Positions 1 through 8,120 of a DNA stretch of 19,511 nucleotides are shown here, one piece after another (position 1 is the first letter of the stretch; every line of letters begins with the position of its first letter). The stretch comes from Desulfomonile tiedjei. Lineage in GTDB: Bacteria > Desulfobacterota > Desulfomonilia > Desulfomonilales > Desulfomonilaceae. The stretch is taken from positions 1 through 19,511 of the forward strand of contig DYRE01000009.1 of the NCBI GenBank assembly GCA_020718965.1. The letters run 5' to 3'. The position numbers were made by a program, and so were the translations under genes. Under the pieces are notes generated by a model. It was not told where the DNA came from and ran no database searches. It saw only the letters and a list, made by a program, of their open reading frames with translations.

Positions 1-2
1 AG

Positions 3-89
3 GGTCCCGAGAGATCTCGATACTTTTCCTGGAATGAATCAGCGGACAAAATCGTGTCGGTGTTCAAGTCCGCCGTTTCTGAAAGCTAG
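3..89 (+). CDS. C-terminal end of a probable group 1 glycosyltransferase (partial)
   Basis: Only the last 28 codons lie in the window, in frame 3, ending at a TAG at 87-89. The residues include RYFSWNESADKIVSVFKSAV. Many GT4-type (group 1) glycosyltransferases end in this way, with an aromatic-Ser-Trp followed by a short amphipathic helix around Ser-Ala-x-Lys. Frame 2 closes early. Frame 1 stays open almost as far but reads as a Ser/Arg/Pro-rich string without family character. The call rests on this short tail alone, so the sugar donor and acceptor are unknown. If correct, an envelope polysaccharide gene lies just upstream of iorA. Confidence 0.45.
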   Translation, partial: GPERSRYFSWNESADKIVSVFKSAVSES

Positions 90-111
90 AAGTTAGATTG
101 GCGACCGTCAC

Positions 112-139
112 TTGACACGAAGACTTCCAGACATAATAT
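112..139 (+). promoter_or_regulatory. Sigma70-type promoter upstream of iorA
   Basis: A perfect TTGACA -35 box (112-117) is followed after 16 bp by TAATAT (134-139, four of six -10 matches). It lies just past the stop of the upstream reading frame and would give a leader of about 50 nt before the iorA ATG at 195. The only purine-rich Shine-Dalgarno candidate (AAGGA, 175-179) is 15 nt from the ATG, which is long. Confidence 0.55.
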
Positions 140-194
140 TCTTTTTTAAAGGCTCTCCAAAATTTGCTTAAAATAAGGATGGTTAATAGCTGGC

Positions 195-2117
195 ATGTCA
201 GAATACGATATTCTACTGGCCGAATCGGGAACAAAGGCAAACTTACTTGGCAACTACGCTTTTGTAAGGGGGATGATTGAAAGTGGAGTTCAGGTTGCGA
301 CTTGTTACCCGGGTAGTCCGACCGCTGAGATGGCAAATGCGCTGTTAGAAATCGCAGGGAAAGCCGGTATTTATTTCGAGATCTCAACTAACGAAAAAGT
401 AGCTTTGGAAATTGCCTCCACATCCGCAATCGTTGGCAGGCCCTCAGTATGTTGGATGAAGTCGGTGGGATTGAATGTCGCGGCCGATACAGCGGTCCAA
501 CTTTCCTACATGACAATGCCTGGAGGACTCGTAGTGATTCTGGGTGATGATCCCGGCCATCTCAGTTCACAAAATGAGCAGGATAACCGCTACTACGGAC
601 GCCTCGCCTATGTTCCGTTCATAGAACCTTCGGATCCTCAAGAAGCCAAGGATTTTTTCGTCACCGCAATGAAAGTCTCCCAGAAATATCAGGCTCCAGT
701 TTTTATAAGGGCGACTACTCGTAATTGTCACCAAACCGGACCCGTAAGTTTTGGAGAAAAAGGTGTATCTACAATAGAGGTCAAATGGGACAACGAGCTA
801 ATGCGTCGAGATGGTGGCTATATTCCTTTGCCGGGAACTTTTCCTCCCATGAAACGCAAAGCGCTTCAAAAGCTTGGCCAGATCGGAGCGGAGTTTAACT
901 CGCTCAGGGTCAACAAGACGGTCCGTTTGGGAACAGACGAACCACGAATTAGAATAATCACTTATGGTCATACGTTTCAATCGACTGTAAGCGCTCTGAA
1001 CTATTTGGGGATAAGCGCCGAAATACTTAAGCTAGGGATAACCCATCCATTGCCAAAGGATGACGTTAAAGAGTTCCTGGGATCTTCCAAGGAAGTTCAT
1101 GTTCTGGAGGAACTGGACCCTATTCTCGAGAATGAAATCAAGGTACTGTGCTATGAACTGGGGCTCCATACAAAAATAGTTGGCAAATCAGGATTGCCGG
1201 ATGAACTTGAACTCATGATTGGTGAATATGATCCCACCAGGGTGACTTCCATCCTCTCTAGCAGACTAGGAATCGAGCCAAATACAGATTCTTCCGAAAG
1301 CTCGATACAGGTTCCGGTGAGGTCTCCTCAACTATGTCCCGGCTGTGGTCACAGAACTGCGTTTTATGCTACCAAAAGGGCAATGGGTAAAAACAAGGAA
1401 GCATTTTCCATGGCCGACATTGGGTGCTATTCCTTGGGCTTCCTGCCGCCCTTCAACCTCGGAAATCTTCTCTATTGCATGGGATCCGGTGCGTCTGCGG
1501 CAAGCGCTCTTTCGAGAGCGTTCCCGGCAGAACCTGTGATCAGTTTTGTAGGAGATTCGACTTTCTTTCACGCGGCCATGCCCGGGATAGTCAATGCTGT
1601 ATACAACAAACATCGCCAGGTAATTATGGTCATGGACAACGGCATAACAGCTATGACCGGCCATCAGCCCAACCCCAACAGTGGATTTGGAGCAGAAGGC
1701 GCCTCTCCAAAAATATCGATTGATGAAATTCTTAAAGCATTCGGTATCAAATTTGTGGAACGGGCGCCGTCTTACGATTGCGCAAAAGTCGAAGAGGCTT
1801 TGAAACGAGCGTTTGAATATGCGCACTCCCCCGATGGTGGAGTAGCTGTAGTGATACAGGAAGAGCCCTGCGCCCTTCTAAGGTCCAGGATTGAACGCAA
1901 GAAAGGGATTCTGGTCAATCCCCTACGCATAGATTTAGAGGTTTGCAAGAACATAAAGAATTGTCTCAAAGGATTTTCCTGTCCAGCCATAGAAAATACT
2001 GAAGACAATAGAGTCTACATTAATACCGATTTGTGCATAGGCTGTGCAAGTTGCGTGCAAACGTGCCCGCTAGCAGAAAAACCAATGAAAAGAATAGAAG
2101 ATTTCAAAAGGATTTAA
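195..2117 (+). CDS. iorA: Indolepyruvate ferredoxin oxidoreductase, alpha subunit
   Basis: This is the catalytic, thiamine-diphosphate-binding subunit of the enzyme that oxidatively decarboxylates aryl pyruvates (indolepyruvate, phenylpyruvate) to aryl-acetyl-CoA and reduces ferredoxin in the cytoplasm. The 640 residues match the usual family length. An N-terminal pyruvate-binding domain (about 15-190) is followed by a transketolase-C-like segment. The TPP domain starts at a CPGCGHR motif (381-387) and carries the Mg/TPP signature G453-D454-S455 to D481-N482-G483. The C-terminus is ferredoxin-like, with a canonical cluster at C614, C617, C620, C624-P. A second cluster motif is degenerate: C584, C590 and C596-P align with the family's Cys-x2-Cys-x2-Cys pattern, but the second Cys is I587. 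The stop is 6 nt from iorB, so the two subunits are certainly cotranscribed. Aromatic amino acid fermentation or synthesis from aryl acids are both possible roles. Confidence 0.95.
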   Translation: MSEYDILLAESGTKANLLGNYAFVRGMIESGVQVATCYPGSPTAEMANALLEIAGKAGIYFEISTNEKVALEIASTSAIVGRPSVCWMKSVGLNVAADTAVQLSYMTMPGGLVVILGDDPGHLSSQNEQDNRYYGRLAYVPFIEPSDPQEAKDFFVTAMKVSQKYQAPVFIRATTRNCHQTGPVSFGEKGVSTIEVKWDNELMRRDGGYIPLPGTFPPMKRKALQKLGQIGAEFNSLRVNKTVRLGTDEPRIRIITYGHTFQSTVSALNYLGISAEILKLGITHPLPKDDVKEFLGSSKEVHVLEELDPILENEIKVLCYELGLHTKIVGKSGLPDELELMIGEYDPTRVTSILSSRLGIEPNTDSSESSIQVPVRSPQLCPGCGHRTAFYATKRAMGKNKEAFSMADIGCYSLGFLPPFNLGNLLYCMGSGASAASALSRAFPAEPVISFVGDSTFFHAAMPGIVNAVYNKHRQVIMVMDNGITAMTGHQPNPNSGFGAEGASPKISIDEILKAFGIKFVERAPSYDCAKVEEALKRAFEYAHSPDGGVAVVIQEEPCALLRSRIERKKGILVNPLRIDLEVCKNIKNCLKGFSCPAIENTEDNRVYINTDLCIGCASCVQTCPLAEKPMKRIEDFKRI

Positions 2118-2123
2118 GCAATC

Positions 2124-2705
2124 ATGGAACCTACGTTAGGAATATATGTATGTGGAGTTGGTGGTTTTGGAATTGGTTCCGTAACGCGAGTCCTGTCACA
2201 AGCTGCTCAGCTTAAAGGACTCGAAGCTGTAGGCTCGGAAACTCACGGTTTGGCGCAACGAGGTGGCGTGGTGGTCTCAACCCTCAGGATAGGAAGAAAC
2301 ATCACGGGAAGCCCCCTCATCATTCGAGGTTCTGCAGATATCGTCATTGCCCTTGAGCCTCTCGAAGCGCTCAGGGCCCTTCCATATCTTAAACGTAACG
2401 GCTTGATAATATTCAACACCCAGAAGTTTCAGCCTCTCTCCGTGAGACTTGGGGTCGCACAATATCCTTCAATTGCCGCCATCAGCAGTGAACTGGCCAA
2501 AGTGACCGACAGAGTCATTCCTGTGGAGGCGAGTTTAAAGGCCAAAGAACTCGGGTTGTCTGAAAGCGCAAATGTAGTTTTGCTTGGCAGACTGACACGA
2601 GAAGGGGTTCTTCCTTACGACATGGAAATTATGAAAATGGCTGTTCAGCAAACTACACCCCCAAAGTATTTGGAAATTAACCTGAAAGCTCTAGAGGTTG
2701 GCTGA
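2124..2705 (+). CDS. iorB: Indolepyruvate ferredoxin oxidoreductase, beta subunit
   Basis: This 193-residue protein is the small (gamma-domain) subunit that pairs with IorA. The pyruvate/ketoisovalerate oxidoreductase gamma fold is recognised from the N-terminal glycine-rich loop GVGGFGIGS (residues about 11-19) and from the SETHGLAQRGG stretch about 20 residues later, a hallmark of IorB and related 2-oxoacid oxidoreductase gamma chains. The loop usually reads GGQG; here the Gln is Phe. Length is normal for the family. The gene starts 6 nt after iorA, and its last 15 nt overlap the end of the amidohydrolase on the opposite strand, so there is no room for a private terminator between the two. 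Confidence 0.93.
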   Translation: MEPTLGIYVCGVGGFGIGSVTRVLSQAAQLKGLEAVGSETHGLAQRGGVVVSTLRIGRNITGSPLIIRGSADIVIALEPLEALRALPYLKRNGLIIFNTQKFQPLSVRLGVAQYPSIAAISSELAKVTDRVIPVEASLKAKELGLSESANVVLLGRLTREGVLPYDMEIMKMAVQQTTPPKYLEINLKALEVG

Positions 2706-3542
2706 CCTTTTCGTCACAAAAGAACTAATATCAAGTAATCTCTCGGCGTTTCGAAACAGGATGGCTTCTATTGTATCCGCCTTGTAAGCAAGACGGGTGA
2801 CCTGATCAATCTGACCTTTTATTGAAATAACGTTTGGCCAGTCACTACCAAAAACAAACCTGTCATAAAATCTTTCAAGTTTTGGGAAATTTCTGGGAAT
2901 TTGCCCAGGTGGAATCCCCGAAATATCGATGAACATGTTAGAGTGGCGCCTGAGCAACCATTCAGCTTCTGAATACCAGAATGGCCTTCCACCGTGCGAC
3001 ATGACTATTTTAAGTTGTGGAAAATCATTGGCGACTTCGTCTAGTAGCAGAGGATTGGCATAGCGAATTCTTGTTTTTGGAAACAAAGAGGTGCCGGTAT
3101 GAAACATCACTACGGCTCCTAAACTTGAAGCCTCGTCGTAAGCTCCGTATAGGCGTCGGTCGTAGGGGTAATAAAATCCGTAAGAAGGCAATAGCTTAAG
3201 CCCCTTGCAACCAAGCTTAACCAGAGCGTGCTCAGCCTGAACACCTGAATCCACATCCGAATTGATATTTATTGATCCAAAAGGTATGAGTTTGCCGCTA
3301 TCGCCTGAGAACTTGGCCGTGAACTCAACGGGAACTATCCCTGTAACTTCAGGAGAATACTCAGATAGCAACACGGCTTTGCTGACCCCCTGAGAATCGA
3401 GAAATTCCAAGAAACTCTCAGTAGTCAGGGCATCCATGGCCTCAAGCGCCATCATTCCATATTGTTCGACGAAATAATTTATAAAAGCCTTATTAAGATG
3501 TTCACGTTTTCCAACATGAATGGGGAAATCAATTGCATACAT
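2691..3542 (-). CDS. Amidohydrolase-family (Amidohydro_2) TIM-barrel protein
   Basis: A 283-residue metal-dependent hydrolase or decarboxylase-like protein of the ACMSD/amidohydrolase-2 group, probably cytoplasmic (no signal peptide). The family signposts are present in order: a GCKGLKL strand (111-117), FHTGTS with candidate metal ligand H148, SHGG with H183, and FGSDWP with D234, the usual catalytic Asp. The N-terminal metal motif is altered: the family Asp-x-His-x-His reads D5-F6-P7-I8-H9, so the first His is Pro. The substrate cannot be told from sequence. The gene is convergent with iorB and overlaps it by 15 nt. It is divided from the next minus-strand gene by 131 bp holding an inverted repeat, so it probably has its own promoter. 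No clear Shine-Dalgarno precedes the ATG at 3542. Confidence 0.85.
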   Translation of the reverse strand: MYAIDFPIHVGKREHLNKAFINYFVEQYGMMALEAMDALTTESFLEFLDSQGVSKAVLLSEYSPEVTGIVPVEFTAKFSGDSGKLIPFGSININSDVDSGVQAEHALVKLGCKGLKLLPSYGFYYPYDRRLYGAYDEASSLGAVVMFHTGTSLFPKTRIRYANPLLLDEVANDFPQLKIVMSHGGRPFWYSEAEWLLRRHSNMFIDISGIPPGQIPRNFPKLERFYDRFVFGSDWPNVISIKGQIDQVTRLAYKADTIEAILFRNAERLLDISSFVTKRSANL

Positions 3543-3570
3543 CTACATTACACATAAAAACCATTCTGAA

Positions 3571-3594
3571 ATTGTAGTTCATGTTTACTACAAT
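3571..3594. promoter_or_regulatory. Inverted repeat, candidate operator upstream of the amidohydrolase
   Basis: ATTGTAGT (3571-3578) and ACTACAAT (3587-3594) form a perfect 8-bp inverted repeat with an 8-nt spacer, in the 131-bp gap between SGNH protein B and the amidohydrolase. It ends 29 bp before the amidohydrolase start codon, a position typical of an operator. The arms are AT-rich and no T-run follows on the minus strand, so a terminator for the upstream cluster is less likely. No regulator gene lies nearby. Confidence 0.4.
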
Positions 3595-3673
3595 CGGGTT
3601 TATTGGACTAGTGAAAATATCATAACTTCTTTAACTGAAACCAAACAGGATGCTAAAGTTCGTCTTCGTAAAA

Positions 3674-5452
3674 CTATCTGAATAGACTTATTTGCTTCAA
3701 ATTTATTTCACTTCCTGCAGGTTCCTGCAAATACCTTATAAATCTTGCCGGGCTTTCAATCCCGGCATAATACTCGAAACCAGGCCACTGGTCGTACGAA
3801 TCTGCATTGGTCTCATTTACCTTGAGCCAGTCTTTCCAATTATTCCCATCCTCGGAGATTTCCACCTTCCAGGATCTTGGAACCGCCTTTTCGCTTCCCC
3901 ACACTATTCTCAAACGGGAAATGGGAACTACTTTGCCAAGGTCCACAACAACTCCCGTTTCTGGGGCCGGATCTACAGTCATTCCCTTGACGCTAGGATA
4001 GCCCTTCAGAATGTTCAAACCGTCATCTCTGGGTTTACCGGATACCATTATCTTGGCTTCCTTGGAGTAGTCAGCGAAGTATGAATCAGGAGGATCAACC
4101 AGTTTGTCGGAAGAATTCAAGGACAAACCCAAAACACGCTGTTTGACTTCATTCACCAACGCCTTTGCAATCACGTAGTTGGCTCCGTTGGTGAGATGAC
4201 ACCAATCAGTGAACACCCACTCATGCGTGTTGTCAAAAATCGTAGACATGTCGACGACCTCAAAACTCATATCTTTAGCTCTTTTTTTGATCTGATTCGT
4301 TAGCTCATCGTAAGTCATTCGAGCGTCATAGAATCCTATTTTCTCCATTCCTGTTATTTTTTCTATTTCCTGTTCTATTGGGGTACGTTCTTTCTTACAA
4401 TTCCTGAACATCGGCTGGAGGGCAAATACATGAGGGACATTGTCAGAAACCAGAGTAGAATGGTAAATAGCCATTACATCTGACACCTGTCGGATATTGT
4501 TTCTCAAATATTCCATCATCTCCGGGGTTGGGTCCTGAGGGTGGGCGGCAAACCCCCTGTTCTCCATAAGAATACCAGGACCTTCACCCTTGTTCATTGC
4601 TAGCCAGGTAAAAAAGTAGGTGTTTCGTTTTAGCCACAAGGTGATGTAATTCAACAAACCCTTGGGCCCCATATCCATGACCTCATTGACAACCTCGTAA
4701 TAGGGTCCCTCAGTGAAGTAATTCCAGTCCTTCAGTGGGCGAGCGACAGTGTGTACTTCGTTTGCCCCATCAAGAGAAATTATCAGATCAGGATCATAAA
4801 GCCGCAGTTTTGCGAGATACCGCAAGAGATTGTTCTGGTAAACGAAGCCCGCTACTCCGGCGTTAATGACTCGCACCCTTTTACCATCCAGCTTTTGCCT
4901 AATCTCTGGGTCCGCATTCATAAGTTCCTGAATAATATGCGGAATAGTCCACCTGAATGTAACCTCGTAGTAATCGCAGATTGCGTCTGAAGGAGGCACT
5001 GGTCCTCTGCCGTATACCACGGACGCGCCAGTCACAATTACCCTGTATTCGTCTTTGGGTTTGTCTATGGGGACTTCTTCAAAGTCTTTAAAGCTTTGTT
5101 CATTAATGTATTCAAAGGCATTTCCCAACTTGGTGTTTCTTACTGCGGCGAAGCCAGGTGTCGGTTCATATCCGTATTGGGAAGCGACCGTCTGGGAGCT
5201 TCTCCTGGCAAGATCCATATCCCGCCCCTTGTAGGCCTGGCCTAACGGCGAGTCTTTAACCTTCAGGTAGGCATAATATTCTATTCCGCCAACTGCCACA
5301 GCGATAATTGCCAGGACAAACACAATATACAAGGTTACAAAAATAGATTTTCTTATCAGCCCCTTGGGCTTATTTTCTTCTTTTGAACTCAATTCGTATT
5401 CTCTTTTTAAAATTTTAATGATAACAGAGGCGATCCCGACAAACTGATACAT
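3674..5452 (-). CDS. Membrane-anchored SGNH-hydrolase-like protein with discoidin-like C-terminus (B)
   Basis: 592 residues as drawn. One N-terminal membrane helix (about 36-56) precedes an SGNH/GDSL-type domain with all four blocks: V-T-G-A-S144 (nucleophile Ser), N197-A-G199, D228-G-A-N231-E, and D416-W-C-H419 (catalytic Asp/His). The last 90 residues (from about 503) look like an F5/8-type C (galactose-binding-like) domain, with a Ser-Arg-Leu-Arg strand, then SEDGNNW. Such proteins are usually esterases or O-acyltransferases acting outside the membrane; the substrate is unknown. It is a clear paralogue of the gene at 8121-9872 and is last in the carbamoyltransferase cluster, 113 nt after the DUF5989 gene. 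The start is uncertain: the ATG at 5452 lacks a ribosome site, whereas a TTG at 5392 would give 572 residues whose membrane helix aligns almost exactly with that of the paralogue. Confidence 0.82.
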   Translation of the reverse strand: MYQFVGIASVIIKILKREYELSSKEENKPKGLIRKSIFVTLYIVFVLAIIAVAVGGIEYYAYLKVKDSPLGQAYKGRDMDLARRSSQTVASQYGYEPTPGFAAVRNTKLGNAFEYINEQSFKDFEEVPIDKPKDEYRVIVTGASVVYGRGPVPPSDAICDYYEVTFRWTIPHIIQELMNADPEIRQKLDGKRVRVINAGVAGFVYQNNLLRYLAKLRLYDPDLIISLDGANEVHTVARPLKDWNYFTEGPYYEVVNEVMDMGPKGLLNYITLWLKRNTYFFTWLAMNKGEGPGILMENRGFAAHPQDPTPEMMEYLRNNIRQVSDVMAIYHSTLVSDNVPHVFALQPMFRNCKKERTPIEQEIEKITGMEKIGFYDARMTYDELTNQIKKRAKDMSFEVVDMSTIFDNTHEWVFTDWCHLTNGANYVIAKALVNEVKQRVLGLSLNSSDKLVDPPDSYFADYSKEAKIMVSGKPRDDGLNILKGYPSVKGMTVDPAPETGVVVDLGKVVPISRLRIVWGSEKAVPRSWKVEISEDGNNWKDWLKVNETNADSYDQWPGFEYYAGIESPARFIRYLQEPAGSEINLKQISLFR

Positions 5453-5565
5453 GAACGGGCCGGAAGCGCCTCATAAATGTGTCCTTGAAGACCCAAAATA
5501 CTATCAGAAAGCCCGCATCAATTTTAACATCTGGATTCGACGTCAAGGCGCCATCGCCGACCCTT

Positions 5566-5718
5566 TTAAAAAAGAGTATAAATAAATGGGGCGGCCGCTG
5601 GAGACAGTGATGCGAGAACAATGAATCCAGATAGAATTACGAGTACTATGAGTATTGGCGCTAGCCAGAATTTCTTTCTGACCTTCATAAAATCCCAAAA
5701 TTCCTTTATCAATGACAT
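5566..5718 (-). CDS. DUF5989 small membrane protein (SxtK-like)
   Basis: A 50-residue protein. The ATG at 5718 is chosen because an AAGGAGG site lies 9 nt upstream; a longer frame to 5748 would bury that site inside the gene. The N-terminal third is basic and aromatic (MSLIKEFWDFMKVRKKFW), followed by one membrane helix (about 20-41) and an APFIYTLF end. I recognise this as the DUF5989 pattern, a family of unknown function usually found beside carbamoyltransferases and SxtJ proteins. In the saxitoxin clusters the gene in this position is sxtK, of similar size. It lies 102 nt after the SxtJ gene. A structural or recruiting partner for the membrane complex is my inference; there is no catalytic motif. 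Confidence 0.85.
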   Translation of the reverse strand: MSLIKEFWDFMKVRKKFWLAPILIVLVILSGFIVLASLSPAAAPFIYTLF

Positions 5719-5820
5719 GCTTGGTTTTCCTCCTTGAATCTTTCCCACTAGCCAAATTGAACATGAAGAGTTCTTTTTGGTGGTTGATACAATTGTATAT
5801 TTAATTAATCCACACCAACA

Positions 5821-6261
5821 CTAAAATTGTCTCTCGTATCTCTCGACACTGGTTTCAGACGGCTGTTCCCTTTTCTGCCAGTACGTAGTCGCTTTGGGGT
5901 TCAATTTCCTCTCCATTGGGTCTTTTGCGAACAAACGCATCAACAAACCGGTCGGTGTAATCACCAAAAGGAATATCAATGTCAGTAGTATCCTGGAAAC
6001 AAAATATCCCAGAATAATAGAAAAGGTTATCCATGCCCTATAAATTATCCTGAACAGGGGTGGAATCAATCTAGACGCAAAAAGAGTCGTTCCAACAACT
6101 ATCCACACATACCCGTTGGACGACCCTCTCCAGAAAAGCAGCAAAAGCCCTATAAAGCCTGGAAGCAGTAGAAATATCAACGCAAGTGTGTTTAGGTCGC
6201 GCTTGGTCGGCTCACGATAAGCAGCTTTAACTTCATCCTTAATTTCTTTGATAATATTCAT
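5821..6261 (-). CDS. SxtJ-family membrane protein
   Basis: 146 residues with a charged N-terminus, hydrophobic segments at about 24-43, 50-69 and 74-107 (the last is long and may be a helix pair or re-entrant), and a cytoplasmic-looking tail. The tail holds the conserved stretch FAKDPMERKLNPKATTYW (111-128), typical of the SxtJ family: a Lys-Asp-Pro followed by a basic run and an aromatic pair before Lys-Arg-Glu. The family is known from its place between the carbamoyltransferase and the small SxtK-like gene in saxitoxin clusters; its activity has not been established to my knowledge. It starts 34 nt after the carbamoyltransferase stop. A membrane docking subunit for the carbamoyltransferase or its substrate is a guess from context. 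Confidence 0.87.
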   Translation of the reverse strand: MNIIKEIKDEVKAAYREPTKRDLNTLALIFLLLPGFIGLLLLFWRGSSNGYVWIVVGTTLFASRLIPPLFRIIYRAWITFSIILGYFVSRILLTLIFLLVITPTGLLMRLFAKDPMERKLNPKATTYWQKREQPSETSVERYERQF

Positions 6262-6295
6262 GTATATTTCTTAACTCCAAACTAGGATCGTCAAT

Positions 6296-8113
6296 TTAAT
6301 CAAGTTCATACTGAGAACGCCAGTCAGCGTCATCCTTCAGTGGCGGTTGATCCTTTTTATCCAGCAAATATGATCCCAGGACCAGATAGTCCATCTCCGT
6401 GCGCATAAAACACAGGTACGCATGTTCCGGACTCATAACAATGGGCTCTCCCCGAACATTGAATGACGTGTTCACAATTACAGGACATCCGGTCTTTTCA
6501 TAAAACTTTGATATAACCTCATGATACATAGGATTAGTTTCTTTATGAACTGTCTGAATTCTGGCGGAATAGTCAACATGAGTTACAGCGGGTATTTCGG
6601 AACGGGCCACGTTCAGCTTGTCTATACCCCATAGTTTTTCCTCATCATTGGACATCTTGCGTCTGATTTTCTTGTCTACATCGGCAACCAGCAACATGTA
6701 TGGTGAAGGGCGATCAAGTTCAAAAAAATTGCTGACCTGCTCAACAAGAACCGAAGGAGCAAAAGGCCTAAAGCTCTCCCTATACTTGATCTTTAGATTC
6801 ATTTGGCTTTGCATTTCGGAATTCCTGGCGTCTCCGATGATTGAGCGGCCTCCCAAGGCTCTTGGTCCGAATTCCATGCGACCATTGAACCAGCCTATGA
6901 CTTTGCCTTCGGCGATCAGGTCCGCGACTACAGAACCGGTTGAACCATTGCCCATGTAGCGGTAAGGATAGCCCTTTTGTTGTAGAAAGCCTTCTATTTC
7001 TTTATCAGAGAATTCTGGTCCAAGATATGACCCGAACTGAAGATCATGGGTATCGTCGGCTGACCGTTCATTACCCAGTAACTGATGCCAAACGAATAAT
7101 GCCGCCCCTAGAGCGCCTCCAGCGTCACCGGACGCAGGCTGAATCCAAATGTTCTCAAATGGTCCCTCCCGCAATATCCGTCCATTCCCCACACAGTTCA
7201 AAGCCACCCCGCCGGCCAGACACAGATTCTTCTCACCCGTGACTTTGTGGATATGTCTCGAAGTCCTCAACATAACTTCTTCAGTAACAACCTGAACAGA
7301 CTTTGCGATATCCATCTCACGCTGTGTAAGTTTACTTTCCGGACTACGCGCGGGGCCTCCGAAAAGTTTTTCAAATCCTGAACCCGTCATCGTTAGTCCG
7401 TACGGATAAGTGAAATAGTCCATATTGAGCTTAAACGAACCATCTTCTTTTAAATCCACAAGGTCGCGTAAGATCACATCGACATATTTGGGTTCGCCAT
7501 AAGGCGCAAGCCCCATGACCTTGTACTCACCAGAATTTACTTTGAAACCGGTAAAATATGTAAAGGCTGAATAAAGAAGACCCAAAGAGTGCGGGAATTT
7601 TATTTCGCAATCGATCCTGATCCTGTTTTGCTCTCCGACACCAAAACTCGTAGTCGTCCACTCTCCAACACCGTCCATTGTTAGAAACGCCGCCCTTTTA
7701 AACGGTGAAGGGAAAAATGCGCTGGCCGCATGGGACTCGTGATGCTCCGGAAAAAGAATCTTGCCATCGTAACTCATACTCTTCTGTATCAGCGACGGCA
7801 GGTGAAGTTTTTGCTTGAGCCATAGGGGCATCGCCAACAAAAAAGACGCCCAGCCTCTGGGAGCATACGACAGATATGTCTCCAGAAGGCGCTCAAATTT
7901 GATGAACGGTTTATCGTAAAACGCTACGTAATCGAGGTCGCTCGCGGAGATTTTAGCGAAATCCAGACAGAAGTTTATCGCATCATGTGGAAAACGATGA
8001 TCATGCTTGATTCTCGAAAACCTTTCCTGCTGTGCCCCGGCGACTATGACGCCATCCTTAACCAAACAGGCCGCGCTGTCGTGGTAAAAAGCTGATATAC
8101 CAAGAATATTCAT
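6296..8113 (-). CDS. O-carbamoyltransferase, NodU/TobZ/SxtI type
   Basis: This 605-residue cytoplasmic enzyme belongs to the family that transfers a carbamoyl group from carbamoyl phosphate, through carbamoyl-adenylate, to a hydroxyl group of a sugar or natural product. The Kae1-like N-terminal domain shows YHDSA with H11-D12, and HHESHAASAFF with H124 and H128, then MDGVGEW with D147 and SGDAGG with D330. The spacing of H124, H128 and D147 matches what I recall of the TobZ metal ligands. MGLAPYGEP (200-208) and AGGVALNC (300-307) follow. The C-terminal carbamoyl-phosphate domain carries EFGPRALGGRS (414-424) and FNVRGEPIVMSPEHA (551-565). It is full length with no missing motif. The stop of the upstream SGNH gene is only 7 nt away, so they are translated from one message. 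The acceptor is unknown. Confidence 0.93.
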   Translation of the reverse strand: MNILGISAFYHDSAACLVKDGVIVAGAQQERFSRIKHDHRFPHDAINFCLDFAKISASDLDYVAFYDKPFIKFERLLETYLSYAPRGWASFLLAMPLWLKQKLHLPSLIQKSMSYDGKILFPEHHESHAASAFFPSPFKRAAFLTMDGVGEWTTTSFGVGEQNRIRIDCEIKFPHSLGLLYSAFTYFTGFKVNSGEYKVMGLAPYGEPKYVDVILRDLVDLKEDGSFKLNMDYFTYPYGLTMTGSGFEKLFGGPARSPESKLTQREMDIAKSVQVVTEEVMLRTSRHIHKVTGEKNLCLAGGVALNCVGNGRILREGPFENIWIQPASGDAGGALGAALFVWHQLLGNERSADDTHDLQFGSYLGPEFSDKEIEGFLQQKGYPYRYMGNGSTGSVVADLIAEGKVIGWFNGRMEFGPRALGGRSIIGDARNSEMQSQMNLKIKYRESFRPFAPSVLVEQVSNFFELDRPSPYMLLVADVDKKIRRKMSNDEEKLWGIDKLNVARSEIPAVTHVDYSARIQTVHKETNPMYHEVISKFYEKTGCPVIVNTSFNVRGEPIVMSPEHAYLCFMRTEMDYLVLGSYLLDKKDQPPLKDDADWRSQYELD

Positions 8114-8120
8114 TATAAAC

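Noticed and set aside
1332..1826. 164-codon minus-strand frame inside iorA
   Set aside because: Antisense to the TPP-binding domain of IorA; no independent support.
5543..5764. 73-codon minus-strand frame overlapping the DUF5989 gene
   Set aside because: It is another frame of the same DNA; the DUF5989 frame has the conserved protein pattern and the ribosome site.
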